This document shows, piece after piece, positions 52,601 to 64,000 of a DNA stretch of 64,000 nucleotides. The notes beneath the pieces are model-generated. The model saw nothing but the letters and a program-made list of their open reading frames with translations, made no database searches and was not told the DNA's origin. Within the stretch, counting starts at the first letter, position 1. Every line of letters starts with the position of its first letter. The stretch covers positions 81,571,268 through 81,635,267 of the forward strand of contig NC_089981.1 of the NCBI RefSeq assembly GCF_036417845.1. Direction: 5' to 3'. Source of the stretch: Apteryx mantelli. Taxonomy: Eukaryota; Chordata; Aves; Apterygiformes; Apterygidae. The position numbers and the translations under genes were made by a program.

Positions 52601-53940
52601 AAGGAGCTTGTCTCCCCCTCTTTGTTTCATCTGCCCTTTCTTCCCCTCAAGATTTTTGTAAAACAAACAAAAATTTCAATGTGGTTTATCTGAATCAAGA
52701 AAGACCTTCACTGGATAAACAAAAATATCGTATGTTTACATAGGCTTGGAATTAGGGAAAAAGAAAAAGGGAACCGTTCTCAAAAATCACTAGTAGGTTT
52801 TAAAAATCTCAGGCTAGAAAATCAAAATTTGGTATCTGTGTTGGAGAACTATTCTGGACCCAAGTCACAGCTCAGCTTGACATAAAATTCTGTGCATCCC
52901 AAAATTATTTGCTGCAAAGACTGCCAGAGCATCTTACGAATAATAAAAATATCCCCACTGAACTGCAACAGCTTTTATTCATCATTAAGCACCTCGCTTC
53001 CCCTATACGCCGCTGTATTTTTGGATCAGAGATTTAAAGTTTAATATGTCACAGGACAGTAGATGTCTGTTTCCCTATACAGCCAGACTGAAAATGATGA
53101 AATTTCAGGCACGATGAACAATTTCACATGTCATTTTACCTATAACGTGTTACTGAATTAGGTGCCAGCTTTTCTCATTGGATCAATTAGCAACGGGGAC
53201 AGAAAACTCATTCGCCAACTGGTAAACTGCAGAGAGGAATCCAGAAGCAAGTTATACATAAGAAGCATTTCTTAGACCCCAGGGTAGCCGTACGGGGAGT
53301 AGTTGCAGGGTATCCACTCTGCCTGCAAGTAGTCCTTTTTGCTGCCAACGTGATAGATATTCATTAAATTCAAGGAGTTCTTCAGAAAAGAAGGTACCTT
53401 CAAACCCCTAGTTTAACACTTCCACTAAAAAACCCCCCAAAAACCTAAGTTTTGTTATAGAATGCCAATTCCGAACTGCACTCATCCATTTTGATCCAAA
53501 ACTTTTCATAGCCGTCCCTTCCAACACGAGCAGACCCTACCAGCTATAAACATTCCTCTGCTATACGTTATACAGCTCACTCCGGGGCACAGAAACTATG
53601 GCCCGTAGGTTTTTATATGCCACAGAGATCTTCCCAGCTGCTAAACTTTTCAAAACAATTTCTAAACGATCATTTTCTCCTTTAATAAAAGGGGTTGAAA
53701 TGAAATTTTCAATGAAACGAAAACACAGATGTGGCCGACATCTGGTCCAACCTCTTAAAGGCTTATTTAAAAGCAACAGTGTCATGTGACATGGTGCGCA
53801 TACATTGCGGATTTCTTCGGTTAAGAAAAACGACGGCTTTATGGCAGGGCACGCACAAAAAAATAAGTTCTACATTAAAAACAACAAAACCCCCAAATCC
53901 AGTTCAGACTAGAGAAAGAAGCAGTCTATTCCTTACTCAC

Positions 53941-53999
53941 CTAATTTCTCTATTGCAACCGGAGGAAGACGGGTGCTTCCAGGGCTTTCAGTCAAGGTC
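53941..53999 (-). other. Candidate cassette exon in the upstream intron
   Basis: A 59-nt segment bounded by ctgattcag (AG at 54001-54000) and a very strong donor, TTAG|gtgagtaagg. It reads 19 codons (TLTESPGSTRLPPVAIEKL) plus one base at each end, and the 3' phase fits the exon at 50996 (EKL-G-ENTG). The frame has no stop; the codon immediately upstream is TGA. The pyrimidine tract is poor and the peptide does not resemble the mammalian BRF1 segment expected here, so it may be a cryptic or chance exon. Confidence 0.18.
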
Positions 54000-55126
54000 C
54001 TGAATCAGTTATATTCTTGTAACTTAATACTGTCACCCAGCCAGTTCCCAGAATATTTAAAAATACAAAGCAAAAAAGCCCTTTATTAACTGCCTTTAAC
54101 ATCTTTGCCAACCAGCTTTAGCAGACATGAGGGCTACAAACAGACATGCTGGATTAGGTTTGTAAACCTGGAGGATTATTTACAGTTCTCGTCATTACTG
54201 AATGCATACTAACCCCTCTTTTAACACATTCTCTCCCCCTCTCTCTACCTCTATGTATCTAGTTAAATGTATATATAGCACAATATTACGGGGATTTATT
54301 ACAAAGGAATAATTCTAGCTGATATATTTTAAAAACCCACATTTTTAAAAACAGACGTTTTAAGAATGTGTTTTTCTCTTTCTATTACAGGAGGCAGAAC
54401 TATTTACTGCAGTGCCCAGATAAGAGGATTTCCTTACAGACATCAGTGAAGGCTGAACGCTTCTCAGGAAATCCTCTGAAGCTCAGGTAACGGCAGGCAC
54501 TTGGATCTCCTGTCCCATGCAGCACATACAACCTGTGGCACATGATTTCATAGCAGCCAAAGAACTGAACGGGTTTAAACAAAGAACCCTTCTGCCCATT
54601 CAACACAATGCTAGATTCGAAACGCTTTGGGGCCAGACCACGGCACAATCTAAAAATAGCCAGGAGAGGTATTTTCATTAGCAAAAATGCATAAACGACA
54701 AACCAAATACCTGACCCCCGAGCACAGGCAGCAGGAACAGTCAGATTCATTATTGGTCTCCAGGGAGGGATTAAAACAACAGGAGCCCCTAAAACATCCT
54801 GCAGACCATCCGAGGAACCCAGCAGGACGCAACTGCTTTTGCAGCTACCTCTGACGAGAGGCGTTGGCGCCACTTTTGGAGCTCCAAGGAGCTCTACCAG
54901 AAGGCGGTAGCTTCGAGCAAAAATAAAACAAACAGCTCCCCTAGAATATAATTGATTAGTTGATCAGAGAGGACAAGAACCCATCTGGAGGGGAAGAAAA
55001 CTGATTTACTGGGGTGAATGAGGAGAACAGTCATTAAGCCTGAGTAACAGGGAGGGGGGCGGAAACAGCACACGCGGGGCAAAGTGGTGCAGCAATCAGG
55101 TGTGGAAGAGAAATGGATGTGAAAAG

Positions 55127-55150
55127 GCAGCAGCAGCAGCAGCAGCAGCA
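55127..55150 (+). repeat. (GCA)8 trinucleotide repeat
   Basis: Eight perfect GCA units in the upstream BRF1 intron. It falls within short open frames on both strands (poly-Ala in one, poly-Ala/Ser/Gln in others), but none of these looks like a real exon. Confidence 0.95.
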
Positions 55151-55627
55151 CGGCATGAAGCGTGGTGTAAAAGGATTGATGGGGGTCTGTGTACAAATAA
55201 GCACATGTCAAGCCAGGTGTGTGCACAGTCTGTACGAGCAGGGTATGCTGCCAGCTTTATTAATATTGGGCTAGGAGTTTTTGGAGCAGGCCGGAAGGTT
55301 ATCTTGGCAATTTCAACTGCTGGCAATTTCACTGCTTGTTGCCCTACACGAGAACTCCAGATAAGACGCCTCTTTCCACGTTTCCAGCCCACCCCTCCGT
55401 GCCCCAAACCCCAAAGCACTCTCTCTGCGACTGCCAGAGGCTCGGATTTCCCCCAGACGTCTTTGACAATGTCGTCATGTGCTGTCAGCAGAAAAATATG
55501 CCGCAAATGAAAAGCCAAATGTAAGGATGGAGTAAAATCAGTCGCACGTAATGACAAAGTATGTGTCACAAAAATACATGAACTGCATTTCCATATTTAA
55601 GTGAAGATGTTTATTTTTTTATCCTAC

Positions 55628-55664
55628 CTGAATCCACCTTGAAAATTACAGTCTGCTCATTCAT
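55628..55664 (-). other. Candidate alternative first coding exon of BRF1
   Basis: On the minus strand an ATG at 55664-55662 with A at -3 opens 12 codons, MNEQTVIFKVDS, plus one base, and runs into CAG|gtagga (GT at 55627-55626). Spliced to the exon at 50996 it stays in frame and would read VDS-G-ENTGDGELDL. An in-frame TGA lies seven codons upstream of the ATG with no usable acceptor after it, so it can only be a first exon. A CpG-dense patch lies about 220-380 bp upstream. It is unsupported by homology and could be chance. Confidence 0.2.
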
Positions 55665-55884
55665 AGTGCCAATTCGACATCAGAATTTAGGTCTAAATGA
55701 CTACAGAGCACATGAGGCCATGCATACAGCATAAAGATAAATGAAGTCGGTCACATTATTATTTCCTTCTGCCAAGGCAAGGTTACGGGGTCCTTTCCAG
55801 CTGAAGCCAAGTTTCCAGCCTCCTAGCTTCTTAAGAGAAAGCAAACACACCACGCCATGAACAGTGAGGCCCCTTCTTCCCAGA

Positions 55885-56040
55885 AACGTTCATTCCTGCT
55901 GACTGGAGACGGCAGGACGCGGCGCTGTCCGGCGCCACGCTTCCCACGAGCACTAGGACAGCCAGTGTTCGCGCTCCAAAATACCCAGTGGCCAGCTTCG
56001 GGCATACCGACTGAAAGGAGCGTGGAGGCGAAGCCGGGAA
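55885..56040. promoter_or_regulatory. CpG-dense patch in upstream BRF1 intron
   Basis: About 16 CpG in about 155 bp, including gacgcggcgctgtccggcgc. It lies upstream, in minus-strand sense, of the candidate first exon at 55664-55628. No TATA box was identified. It may be an internal promoter, or simply a GC-rich patch of the kind common in bird genomes. Confidence 0.3.
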
Positions 56041-59000
56041 GGGGCAAATGAAGGGCAAAAAGCCTCATCTGATAAAACAAATTCCACATACCTTCTCGCT
56101 ATTGCAAGTGCGAGCTAGTGGCTGCGCAAGGTTACGTCTTTTCAAAAACAGGGATGTACAAGCGCTCAGGTGTTACCTTTGTTCGGCAGCAGCTGATGGA
56201 CATCTGAGGGCCTCCTTGCATTAGCCACTTCCATAGTGTGGTCACAGAAAAATTATCCCATCACAGGAACAGAATTGTAGGTGGGTGCGCTTAATGAAAT
56301 ACATAAGGTCCTACAGTGGATTATGAGAAGCGCTTTTCCGGCAGTCAGTCTTCTCTGGCTGTTATTGTGACTGTGAAACTTTTTATTATTTACTGAGCAC
56401 ACTTTTTTATAAACTACATTTCAAACTGAAAAAAAAAATGCTGCTTTTCTGGTAGTACATCCACACCAAAATAAAAATTCTATTGTTTCAGCCCACGGTC
56501 CATGAAGGACCTAACCAAACTACACATACACATTTTGTATCTAGTTAAAGGTTAGGCCACTAGTCTAGCAGACATGGAAATTTGTTAGCTTGGACACTAA
56601 CTAATTACAGAAAGAGTTAATTATTCCATTCTTTCCAAAAATCTCCCCAGATACATATATTTTGAAGCGGGTAGAGAGAAAATGATCCAGCAATAAACAA
56701 TACCCTTCTGATCCTGAAGATTTTTTTCAGAAAAGGTAAGCTCATGCTTATTGAACTACACAGTAAAATAAAAAGCCCTTAGGAAGAAATCCTTTCAGCC
56801 TCCCAAAATAAATACAGCTGAAAGTTAAGCTTTTCAACTGAAGAACATCTTGATATTGTCCTCAAAACTAGCAGCAGATGTTTTTCTTCTTTCATGTTTG
56901 TGTCCCTTCAATACCTTTTGAAAACAGTGGAAAAAAAAGAGAATCCCTTATGCAACCCACTTGATGTTACTCTTCATTCTTTTTTAAGATCACAGTTCTT
57001 GCTATCATGATCACGTCTTAAGTGCTTAGATGACTGCTCTCAACAATATGACAAAAGCTATTTTTTGCTGATGAAGCCAATAACCACCAATGACCAGCCT
57101 GACAAATGTTCACCCAGAAACGTACTAATTAGCTATCACAGATGACGCTCTTCAGCTCCAAGGCACTGCAATGGTACGAGCTCCGGTACAAAGACACAAG
57201 TCGTCTCCAACTTGTGATTTCGGTATCCAGCAGTTACAGCACGGACACCCAGCTCCTCCTGTGAAAGGTGCAACGTGAGGCCTGGCGCACTCTCGGACCT
57301 AAGCACTCTCCACAGCTGCATGCCCTCTTGCCTTTGTAGTTATGAACTGAAAAGTCGGGACGTTTTTAAAATGGAGACTATGAAGACAGAGGCTTTCTCC
57401 TACTTATTGCTCTTTTCCATCTGATTCGGAAAAAAGTCACCAATTCCCTGCTGTATTTTCCTCCACCGGATTTTATGGTGTTCTTGGCGTCTTTTCTCTC
57501 TTTTCCCTTCCCCCAGCCTTCCTTCTTTTGGTGCCTTCTGGCTTGTATTTTCTGCATTTTTTTAAATCTCTGCAGGGGTATCCAACAGTAACAGTTTATA
57601 TAAAGGGAAAGGCCAGGGAGAAGAACTGACCAGCATCTTAATCAGTTCCCCTCTTCAAACTCCGCAACTGTAAAGTGCTGCTGCAGCTCATGCAGAGGGC
57701 TAGGGCTGGATTAAGCTCTGGAGAGCAGACAGCAAAGGAAACCAGGCTAAGATCACAGCCTCCAAGTCACTTTTTCTGGGCTGCCAGATCACTATGTAAA
57801 ACAGCAAGCACTTTACACAGGAGCCAGCTGTAAAGGGAACAGCTGGTTTTATGTTTAAGTGTTGAAGCACCATTTCTGCAACTGCAGCTAGCAGGTTAAG
57901 TAGTCAGATCTTGCTGTGGGTACTAAGTGCACTTAGAAACCCCAGCATCCTCACCTGGCCAGCAGTCACCCCCCTGAGCAGAAGGACATACGTCTTATTT
58001 AGAATCAAATCTATACCTGCAGTGAACTGCCCTCCCTGCCCCAAATAAAACGAGATGGGGAGCTCTGCAGTGCTGAGAACTTAAAAGCAAATCCTGGAAT
58101 TTTGCTTGGATTATTCTTATTTTTTTTTAAAGAATTCTACTGGGAAAAAAATTAAATGTATACACTCATGTATACACACAGTTTTTAAGCTAGCAAGATG
58201 CAAGAGACTCAAAATACAACATTTTAGAGGCTGACTTTAGCTGATTAGAATTCCAAAACGAAGTTAACTTCTTTTCTTAGGACTTCACTGAAAATTCAAG
58301 GTTGGCTCAGATGATGGTCCAATAAACTGGAGCAAGTTTCCTTGAACAGAAATACAAATGGTTGAACCCTCATGATGAAGTGCAAAACAGAGCCCAGCCT
58401 CACTCTGACACATCTCTCACCATGTCAGTGTTATACTATACTTATCCTTGCACTCTTACCCAAAAATCCCACACCTCCGGGGACATTCACACAGGCCAGC
58501 TTTAGACATCTAAAGGCCACAGATTCACGTACACTTTACCAGGGCATACGCCAGTTCTCCCACTGAAGAAGCGGTCCTCCTTCTGCCCCGCTCTACTCAT
58601 CCCCCCGCCACACTGTCTCCTCCTTTGCCTTTGTGCAGCCAGTTACAGTGATCTGCACCACCGAGCTCCTCCAGGTTAAAATCCACCTAGCAAAATATCT
58701 GATACAGGCAAGCGAGAAAGAGGAACAAGTCGAACTTTCCAGTAATAATTTTCTTCTAATAAACCTTATCTTCTCCCAGCAACAGTGGGGTAACATCTAC
58801 ACCTCTTCGAGGTTCAGGGCTGGCCTACGGTCGATTGGACAATAAGCTCAACACAGGCCACCAGAAGCCCCACAGACTACAGAAATGCTTCAGCAGGCAA
58901 TTATTAGCATTAAGACAACAACCTAATATAGTGTATTAAATTATGTATCTGAGTCTTCATTCAGAGGGAAAAAATCAATTTGCATTCTGGTCATTTACCA

Positions 59001-59378
59001 TGCTAACCAGGCAGGCTGGATGGTGAGAGAAGCTGTTAGCTGGAAGAAAATTATCAGGTAAGAAATTTCTCATTTTGTTACCCAGCTTCTCCCCTCATTC
59101 ACTGCTAATGAAAATAGCAAGCAGTGAATTACAGAGATGGGGAAGGCAAAGAGAAGGTAAGAAAAGTTTATTATTATAGAATGTCAGGCAAGAGTAGAAG
59201 CTCCCCTACAAAAAGCAAGAGCTTTGTAAATGAAGCTGTTATGTGGAAACCAGTCCCAAAGGAGAGTGCCTCTGCAGCGGCCGGCAGCCGGATTCGGAAC
59301 AGCTCCTGGGCAGTCTTTTATGCAGCCAGGAATATCAGAGACATGGGGTGGGGACAGGTCACACAGTAGGACCCTGAC

Positions 59379-59455
59379 TCTGTGGCTTAGTGATCAGGAC
59401 CTCCATTTAGGAATACAAACCTGGAAGGAAGAGATGCAGGTCTGAAGCCCTTCAA
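59379..59455 (+). mobile_element. tRNA-derived SINE head remnant
   Basis: tggcttagtgat at 59383-59394 resembles a Pol III A box (10 of 12) and ggtctgaagcc at 59439-59449 a B box (8 of 11), 56 nt apart. This is the arrangement of a tRNA-derived SINE head. It cannot fold as a good tRNA, so it is not called as a tRNA gene. Confidence 0.35.
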
Positions 59456-61659
59456 AGGTAGCAGCTACACAACTGGAGATCTGTGTTAAGAGCATTACTC
59501 TGCTACGCAACACGGCTGCAGCCAGCACAGAGCACGCTTTTAAATAAAAATCACAGAGGCTGCGCTGCTTTATGTTAGATGAAGTGCTATCTTTTTGCCT
59601 CTGATCATGCCTAATGACTGAGAAACAGGTTGGTGGTAAAGCGCTTCGCTCTCTTGCTCTGAACGCAAATGGAGCTTACACAGGAGCCCTGTCCCAGCGA
59701 CAAGGACATTTTTGTGTGTGTGCAGGCAGCTAGGCGGATGCACACAGGGATCTCTGCAGCCCAAAGCATGAGCGCTGTCGAGGCGGGCCCGGGCTCTGGC
59801 GGTAGTGGAGCGTGGCAGGTTCTCCTGGGTTCATCTGATCACATCGCAACAAAGTCCTGTCGCAGACACCCCACTTTACCAAACTCCTCCAGAGGACGTG
59901 CATTTACTCCCTCCTCCTCTCCCCAAATGTTCTTAGGGATTTTAGTGAGCATTGCCCCAGATGTGCAGTAGACAGTGGTGAAGGATTTTAATATTTTGCC
60001 TGCAGCAGCTCTGAGGCCCCAAGGCCTTGGCATTTGGGTAGAATGAAATAAACACAATATAATTAGCGTGTGTACTCCATATGCTTGAGATGCAGCATCA
60101 CAGCATGGCAATGCCCTCTGATACCACGACTTTCCAAAGAAGAAAGCTGTGGAGAAGCTCCTGCAGAATAGTTCTTCATATTTTCCAGGAACTGTAGAAA
60201 GAGGCTCTGCCTTCCACAGTTTCTGCAGAGCTAAGAAAGCAACCTTTTCCCGACAAAGCTCAGCAGCATGATTCATCCATAAATAACAGAGCCAGTTCCA
60301 ACGCCTGCCTTTCAAGCGAATGACTACCAGAAAGGCCAGCCGCATGGTTGTATAACCTGTCATTCTGATTGATCTTAACATGCAACTGTTGTATATAAAG
60401 TTGATATAGTAGTAGGAATATATTTAATATGTCATTTTAGCTACATTATGTATTGCTAACTTCACAGGTTTTCACCAACCTGCCAGCCTTCTCTGGGTTA
60501 TATGCACACAAAACAAACTGTTTAAGTGTTGATTAAATAGTTATAAACAGGTGAAGTGAGCAGGTTAGACAAATCTTAATAAGTCTCAAAACTAGGTAGA
60601 TTGATAACACATTAGCAAGAGAATACTAGAAAAGATAAGGTCCTGCAGTCCATTAAATGTAATTCATTCTTTATTTAAACATATTAGGCCTTTCCATAAC
60701 ACTGGTATTGCAAAGGCAGGACGAAGGTCACAAATCACAACCCAGGCTCACATAAAGTGAGAGAATTCATGGCTCTTTGTGCCATGCAGCCATTTTATTT
60801 TACAGCATATGGCATAATATCAAAGTTGGTTTCCTTTATTTAACTGGATAATGACGCTCTCCCAAGAGGCTTAATCTAAGTTCATGATAACATACTGCAT
60901 TATGGACGCAATCCTCAGAACTAGGACCACGTGTTTGTAGCCCAGTTGGAGACAGAGATGCCCATTTCCTGTACCAATTCATTTAAAAGCATTCAGCATT
61001 AAATCCAATATTGATTTCTTTGAAATCATGAAAGTTTATTTTAAACTAACCAAACAAACTTATGTTCAGAAAACAAGATTTGGATAGCATTTTACTACTC
61101 CTTTATTACTAAATGGAACCAAAACCACCAGAGCATCTTTTCAAATTCAGACCTAGTGTCCTCTTCTATGGAACAGCTGCTTATTTGTACTTTATTTCTT
61201 TAGATAAGGATAAGACGGACTGCACTGTATGTTAGCTTTAACTAGGCAAACTTCTTCCACAGGAGGATTAAGCATCATTAACTGTGCAGTGAAATAAGCA
61301 CAGGAAAATGGACTGACAGAAGGCACAGATGAGGGAAGAGTGAGCAAGATGCACAGACAAAAACCTGTCTCCTGAAAGAATAAGAGTGTGAATCTTATTA
61401 GCTAGATATGGCAGAGAACAATAAAGTCCAGGCTAAAACTCCCATGCAATTTCCTTCATGCCAGCAAAATCAACATAAAAATCTTTAAACGCTAAAATAA
61501 ATCCTAGCAAAGAAACATTACTGTCAATGACTGCCAATTAAAATGAATAATCTGGGTTCAAAGCATCTGCTGACATAGCTAGAAGCTGCCACAAAGACTT
61601 TAAGGGAGGTGGCAGCCAAAGGGTCTCCGAAACAGCTCCTCCCCACTGGTGGACATGGG

Positions 61660-61805
61660 TGGACATGAGTGAACGCCGCCGTCCCCCAGGCAGCACGGAC
61701 CTCAGCGCTGCGACCGCCCCAACCGTCCCAGGAGCAGGGGGAAGCGGGAGCTACCCCACGGCAGGACCTCTTGGGAGAGGGACCAAGTGCACCGCGTCAG
61801 GCTCA
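61660..61805. promoter_or_regulatory. Short CpG-dense patch
   Basis: About 11-12 CpG in about 145 bp (for example gaacgccgccgtcc and cagcgctgcgaccgcc) in otherwise AT-rich intronic DNA. No associated exon was recognised; overlapping open frames on both strands up to 102 codons look like composition effects. Confidence 0.25.
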
Positions 61806-64000
61806 GGAACGGCCAAATCACGTGACTGCTTCTGGCAGTGAAAAAGAGGGAATCCGTGACTTGGAGAGGCTTTTGGCCTTCACTCAGGAGAGCTTTGTAA
61901 GTCAATACGTAAGCACTTGCAGCTAAGACACAGCTTGACAGGTAGCCAGGGCAGCTGTGCCAAGGCTGCAGGCACATCCTGCATCCACACCCGTGAGTAT
62001 CACCCACCACCCGCTGCCACCAGGCCCCGGCTGAAGCTACGGAGGCAGCGATCCGAACGTCTCTACTTGCAAAGGGTCACCTCTCAAGGTGTCTCCCAAG
62101 CGCTGTTTAGGGACCATTTCACCCCTGCATTAACACCGGTGTCAAGCAGAATGCCAAGGCTTGACTGACTGACTTGACCGCGTAGCTATTGGTCCATATA
62201 AAAAGTTACAGACTTAAGTATTTCCCGTTTTGCCCAAAAGAAGAGGGCAGATTTGAACAATTCATAGCCATCTAAATCACAGCATTAATTATACTGGCAT
62301 TTTAAAAAAAGGAAAGAAAATAAGAACAACAATGTCAGGCTTTTGTTATTTTTAGACACTACATTTTTCTCCATATTGTAGTAAAATTAAAAGTAGAAAT
62401 CTTTGGACTCAGCAAGGAGAACGAGGAAGCTTGCCAAATTTTTGGGAGCCAAAAATTAATATAGTTTGGTTTTAGTAGCATTTAATTTGTATCATATTCT
62501 GAAGAGTAACTACATGACACTGCAGGGTTCCATGTGTGTTCTGTCCCAGTGATTGTTTAAAAAATTGGTTAAGCAAAGAAATAAAATGAAATTTTTTCTT
62601 TGTTTATTTTGTCTAAATTGCCAGCACTGCAAACTCAAGCTGGTATTTGAAAGCCAATCTGGGCTCTTGCTAGTTATACGTCCTTATTATCATAAACATT
62701 CCACAATTGGAAATTAGTTCTCATGATGCTTACGCCAGAAAGAAAATAGCTGTATTGCATCTGCAGGACCAAAAGTGGTAAAATGTAATAAACATTTATC
62801 TTTGCCATTGGCTCTGCAAACCAATCTGTTGAGTAAGTAGGTGCCATTTTTACACAGTTGCTTTATTACTACATAATTATTGATATATCAGCCAAGTGCT
62901 CTCTCAAGGACTGTTCTTAAAAATGAGCTTGTTAAAGAGTTTAAGGGTAAACCCTATGATAAAAAACTGCAGCTAGATTTCATCAGATATAAACTTTTAA
63001 AGAAATACACAAGAAAGTAGAGGAACAATTTCAAAAAATGCTACGTTTGAGGCAGGCATGAAATGGAAAGAGACAAGAAGCTTTAATGTGATAGAAAGAA
63101 AGAATTGGGGACATCTGTACAGAGAATAAGTTGTAGCTAGCATGAGGAATTATCAGTCTAGTGATGTGCCAGCTTTCTGCATTTCAATTGCTTCACAGGC
63201 CATACCATAAAATTTGTTTGCAATGAAAGCGGTATGAAGAATTCCTGGATTTTTATTGCCCCCAGTGATATTCTACCCTGCTTGCGTACATGGATTGTAT
63301 CCTTTCAAGTACAATACCATTTCATATTAGTACCTGTTTAAATTACTTGTCCACAAAAAATGTTCCGTGTTCCAAATGCCTCAATATTAAATTTTCTGTT
63401 TCAGTCAAAATACTTCAAGAGCCTATATCAAGCTTTCAAAGGCAAGAAGGTTTCATACAAGCTTTCTGAAAGTCTAGTTAAAGCAATAAACTTTAAATTA
63501 AAAAGAACACTGGTTTTCAGGAGAATTCGGCATACCTTTTTCAATCTCCTTTCCACCTTGCTATACCAAGCTTCCCCATCACTCACAGATTTCTACACCT
63601 TGGATTTCTAGAGCTGAACTTCAAGGATCAACCTTGCTCCCTGCACAAAGGCTCTGCATACATAGCAATGCTGGGCAACAGCATATCTAAAATTACCTAT
63701 TCCCATACACTGATGGGCCATAAAGCCTTTTGTGCACTGATACCTCAGTGCAAGCACAAATGCCGCTCCCAGCCCAAAAAATACATGTTCCCACTCAAGA
63801 TACTGCCTAGAAGATGGGCAGCCTTGGATCTAGTGGAGATGTGGGCAACAGTCCTAGCAGGTCTACAGGAAAAGAGAGCAGCCACACAAGGCATCAACAC
63901 ATTGCTCACAGCCCTCATTCACTCTGCTGCCGCCACCACATCCCTGCTGGCCGTATCCCTGCAAGGGTGCACCCTCCCAGGCTCACCACGCATGCTAGCC

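Larger units (their letters stand above)
50997..64000 (-). other. BRF1: 3' part of a further BRF1 intron (at least 13 kb)
   Basis: From the acceptor at 50998-50997 to the window end I find no exon matching the cyclin folds, the zinc ribbon or the segment that precedes GDGELDL in mammals. The stretch is therefore most simply one intron running off the window. It contains old SINE fragments, a (GCA)8 run, CpG-dense patches near 55885-56040 and 61660-61805, and two candidate alternative exons. Confidence 0.65.

Noticed and set aside
53725..53765. Sequence gacatctggtccaacctct resembling the complement of a CR1 3' end
   Set aside because: Only about 20 bp match and the typical 'ttggaagggacc' and microsatellite end are missing.
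54400..54873. Minus-strand open frame of 157 codons
   Set aside because: No family resemblance. Another frame of the same length at 55096-55569 overlaps a (GCA)8 run and a GC-rich area. Both fit chance plus composition.
59379..59455. tRNA gene
   Set aside because: A- and B-box-like sequences are present but an acceptor stem and cloverleaf cannot be drawn. It fits better as a SINE head.
59839..60381. Minus-strand open frame of 180 codons, the longest in the window
   Set aside because: No recognisable domain and no splice-site or start context of note. With about 128,000 codons in six frames, one chance open frame of this size is expected.
63730..63900. Pyrimidine tract ending cctgtag on the minus strand at 63863, followed by an open LLGLLPTSPLDP frame
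   Set aside because: The frame meets a TAG soon after, with no GT donor before it, so it is not a credible exon.

Overview
This is a stretch of vertebrate nuclear DNA, almost certainly from a bird. It is AT-rich and mostly non-coding, with a few short spliced exons, GC- and CpG-rich patches, and old interspersed repeats. The best lineage marker is a CR1 LINE 3' end of avian style at about 26940-27013. No bacterial or viral gene order is present. The species cannot be resolved from the sequence alone.

One gene is recognisable: the 3' part of BRF1, on the minus strand. BRF1 is the TFIIB-related subunit of TFIIIB, the initiation factor of RNA polymerase III. Seven coding exons join without a frame break, in the order 50996-50935, 48645-48564, 48466-48411, 46510-46254, 10564-10513, 7075-6907 and 4677-4640. 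Together they encode about 237 residues plus one split codon, roughly the C-terminal third of a protein of about 680 residues. They cover the TBP-binding domain (first four exons), a basic Ser/Thr/Lys/Arg-rich linker, and an acidic tail ending in GDYGCD-like residues and a terminal GY. The N-terminal zinc ribbon and cyclin repeats must lie beyond position 64000.

Layout: 1-4435 lies downstream of BRF1 and has no coding gene I can support, though a possible distal poly(A) site sits near 894. Positions 4435-10564 hold the last three exons and a proximal poly(A) signal at 4456-4461. Positions 10565-46253 form one very large intron of about 35.7 kb. It contains CR1 and simple repeats and a 300-bp CpG-dense patch at 45110-45420. 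Positions 46254-50996 hold the compact four-exon cluster for the TBP-binding domain, with a hAT-like element in one intron. Positions 50997-64000 are the 3' part of another intron. It holds old tRNA-derived/MIR-type SINE fragments, a (GCA)8 run, CpG-dense patches near 55.9 and 61.7 kb, and two unproven alternative exons.

The most interesting points are the huge intron with a weak donor site, which separates the TBP-binding domain from the acidic tail; a candidate internal promoter and first exon for a BRF1 form containing only the TBP-binding domain; an intragenic CpG island with an opposite-strand ORF; and A-box/B-box SINE remnants inside a gene for a Pol III factor. I found no operon-like system, CRISPR array, RNA gene or second protein-coding gene.
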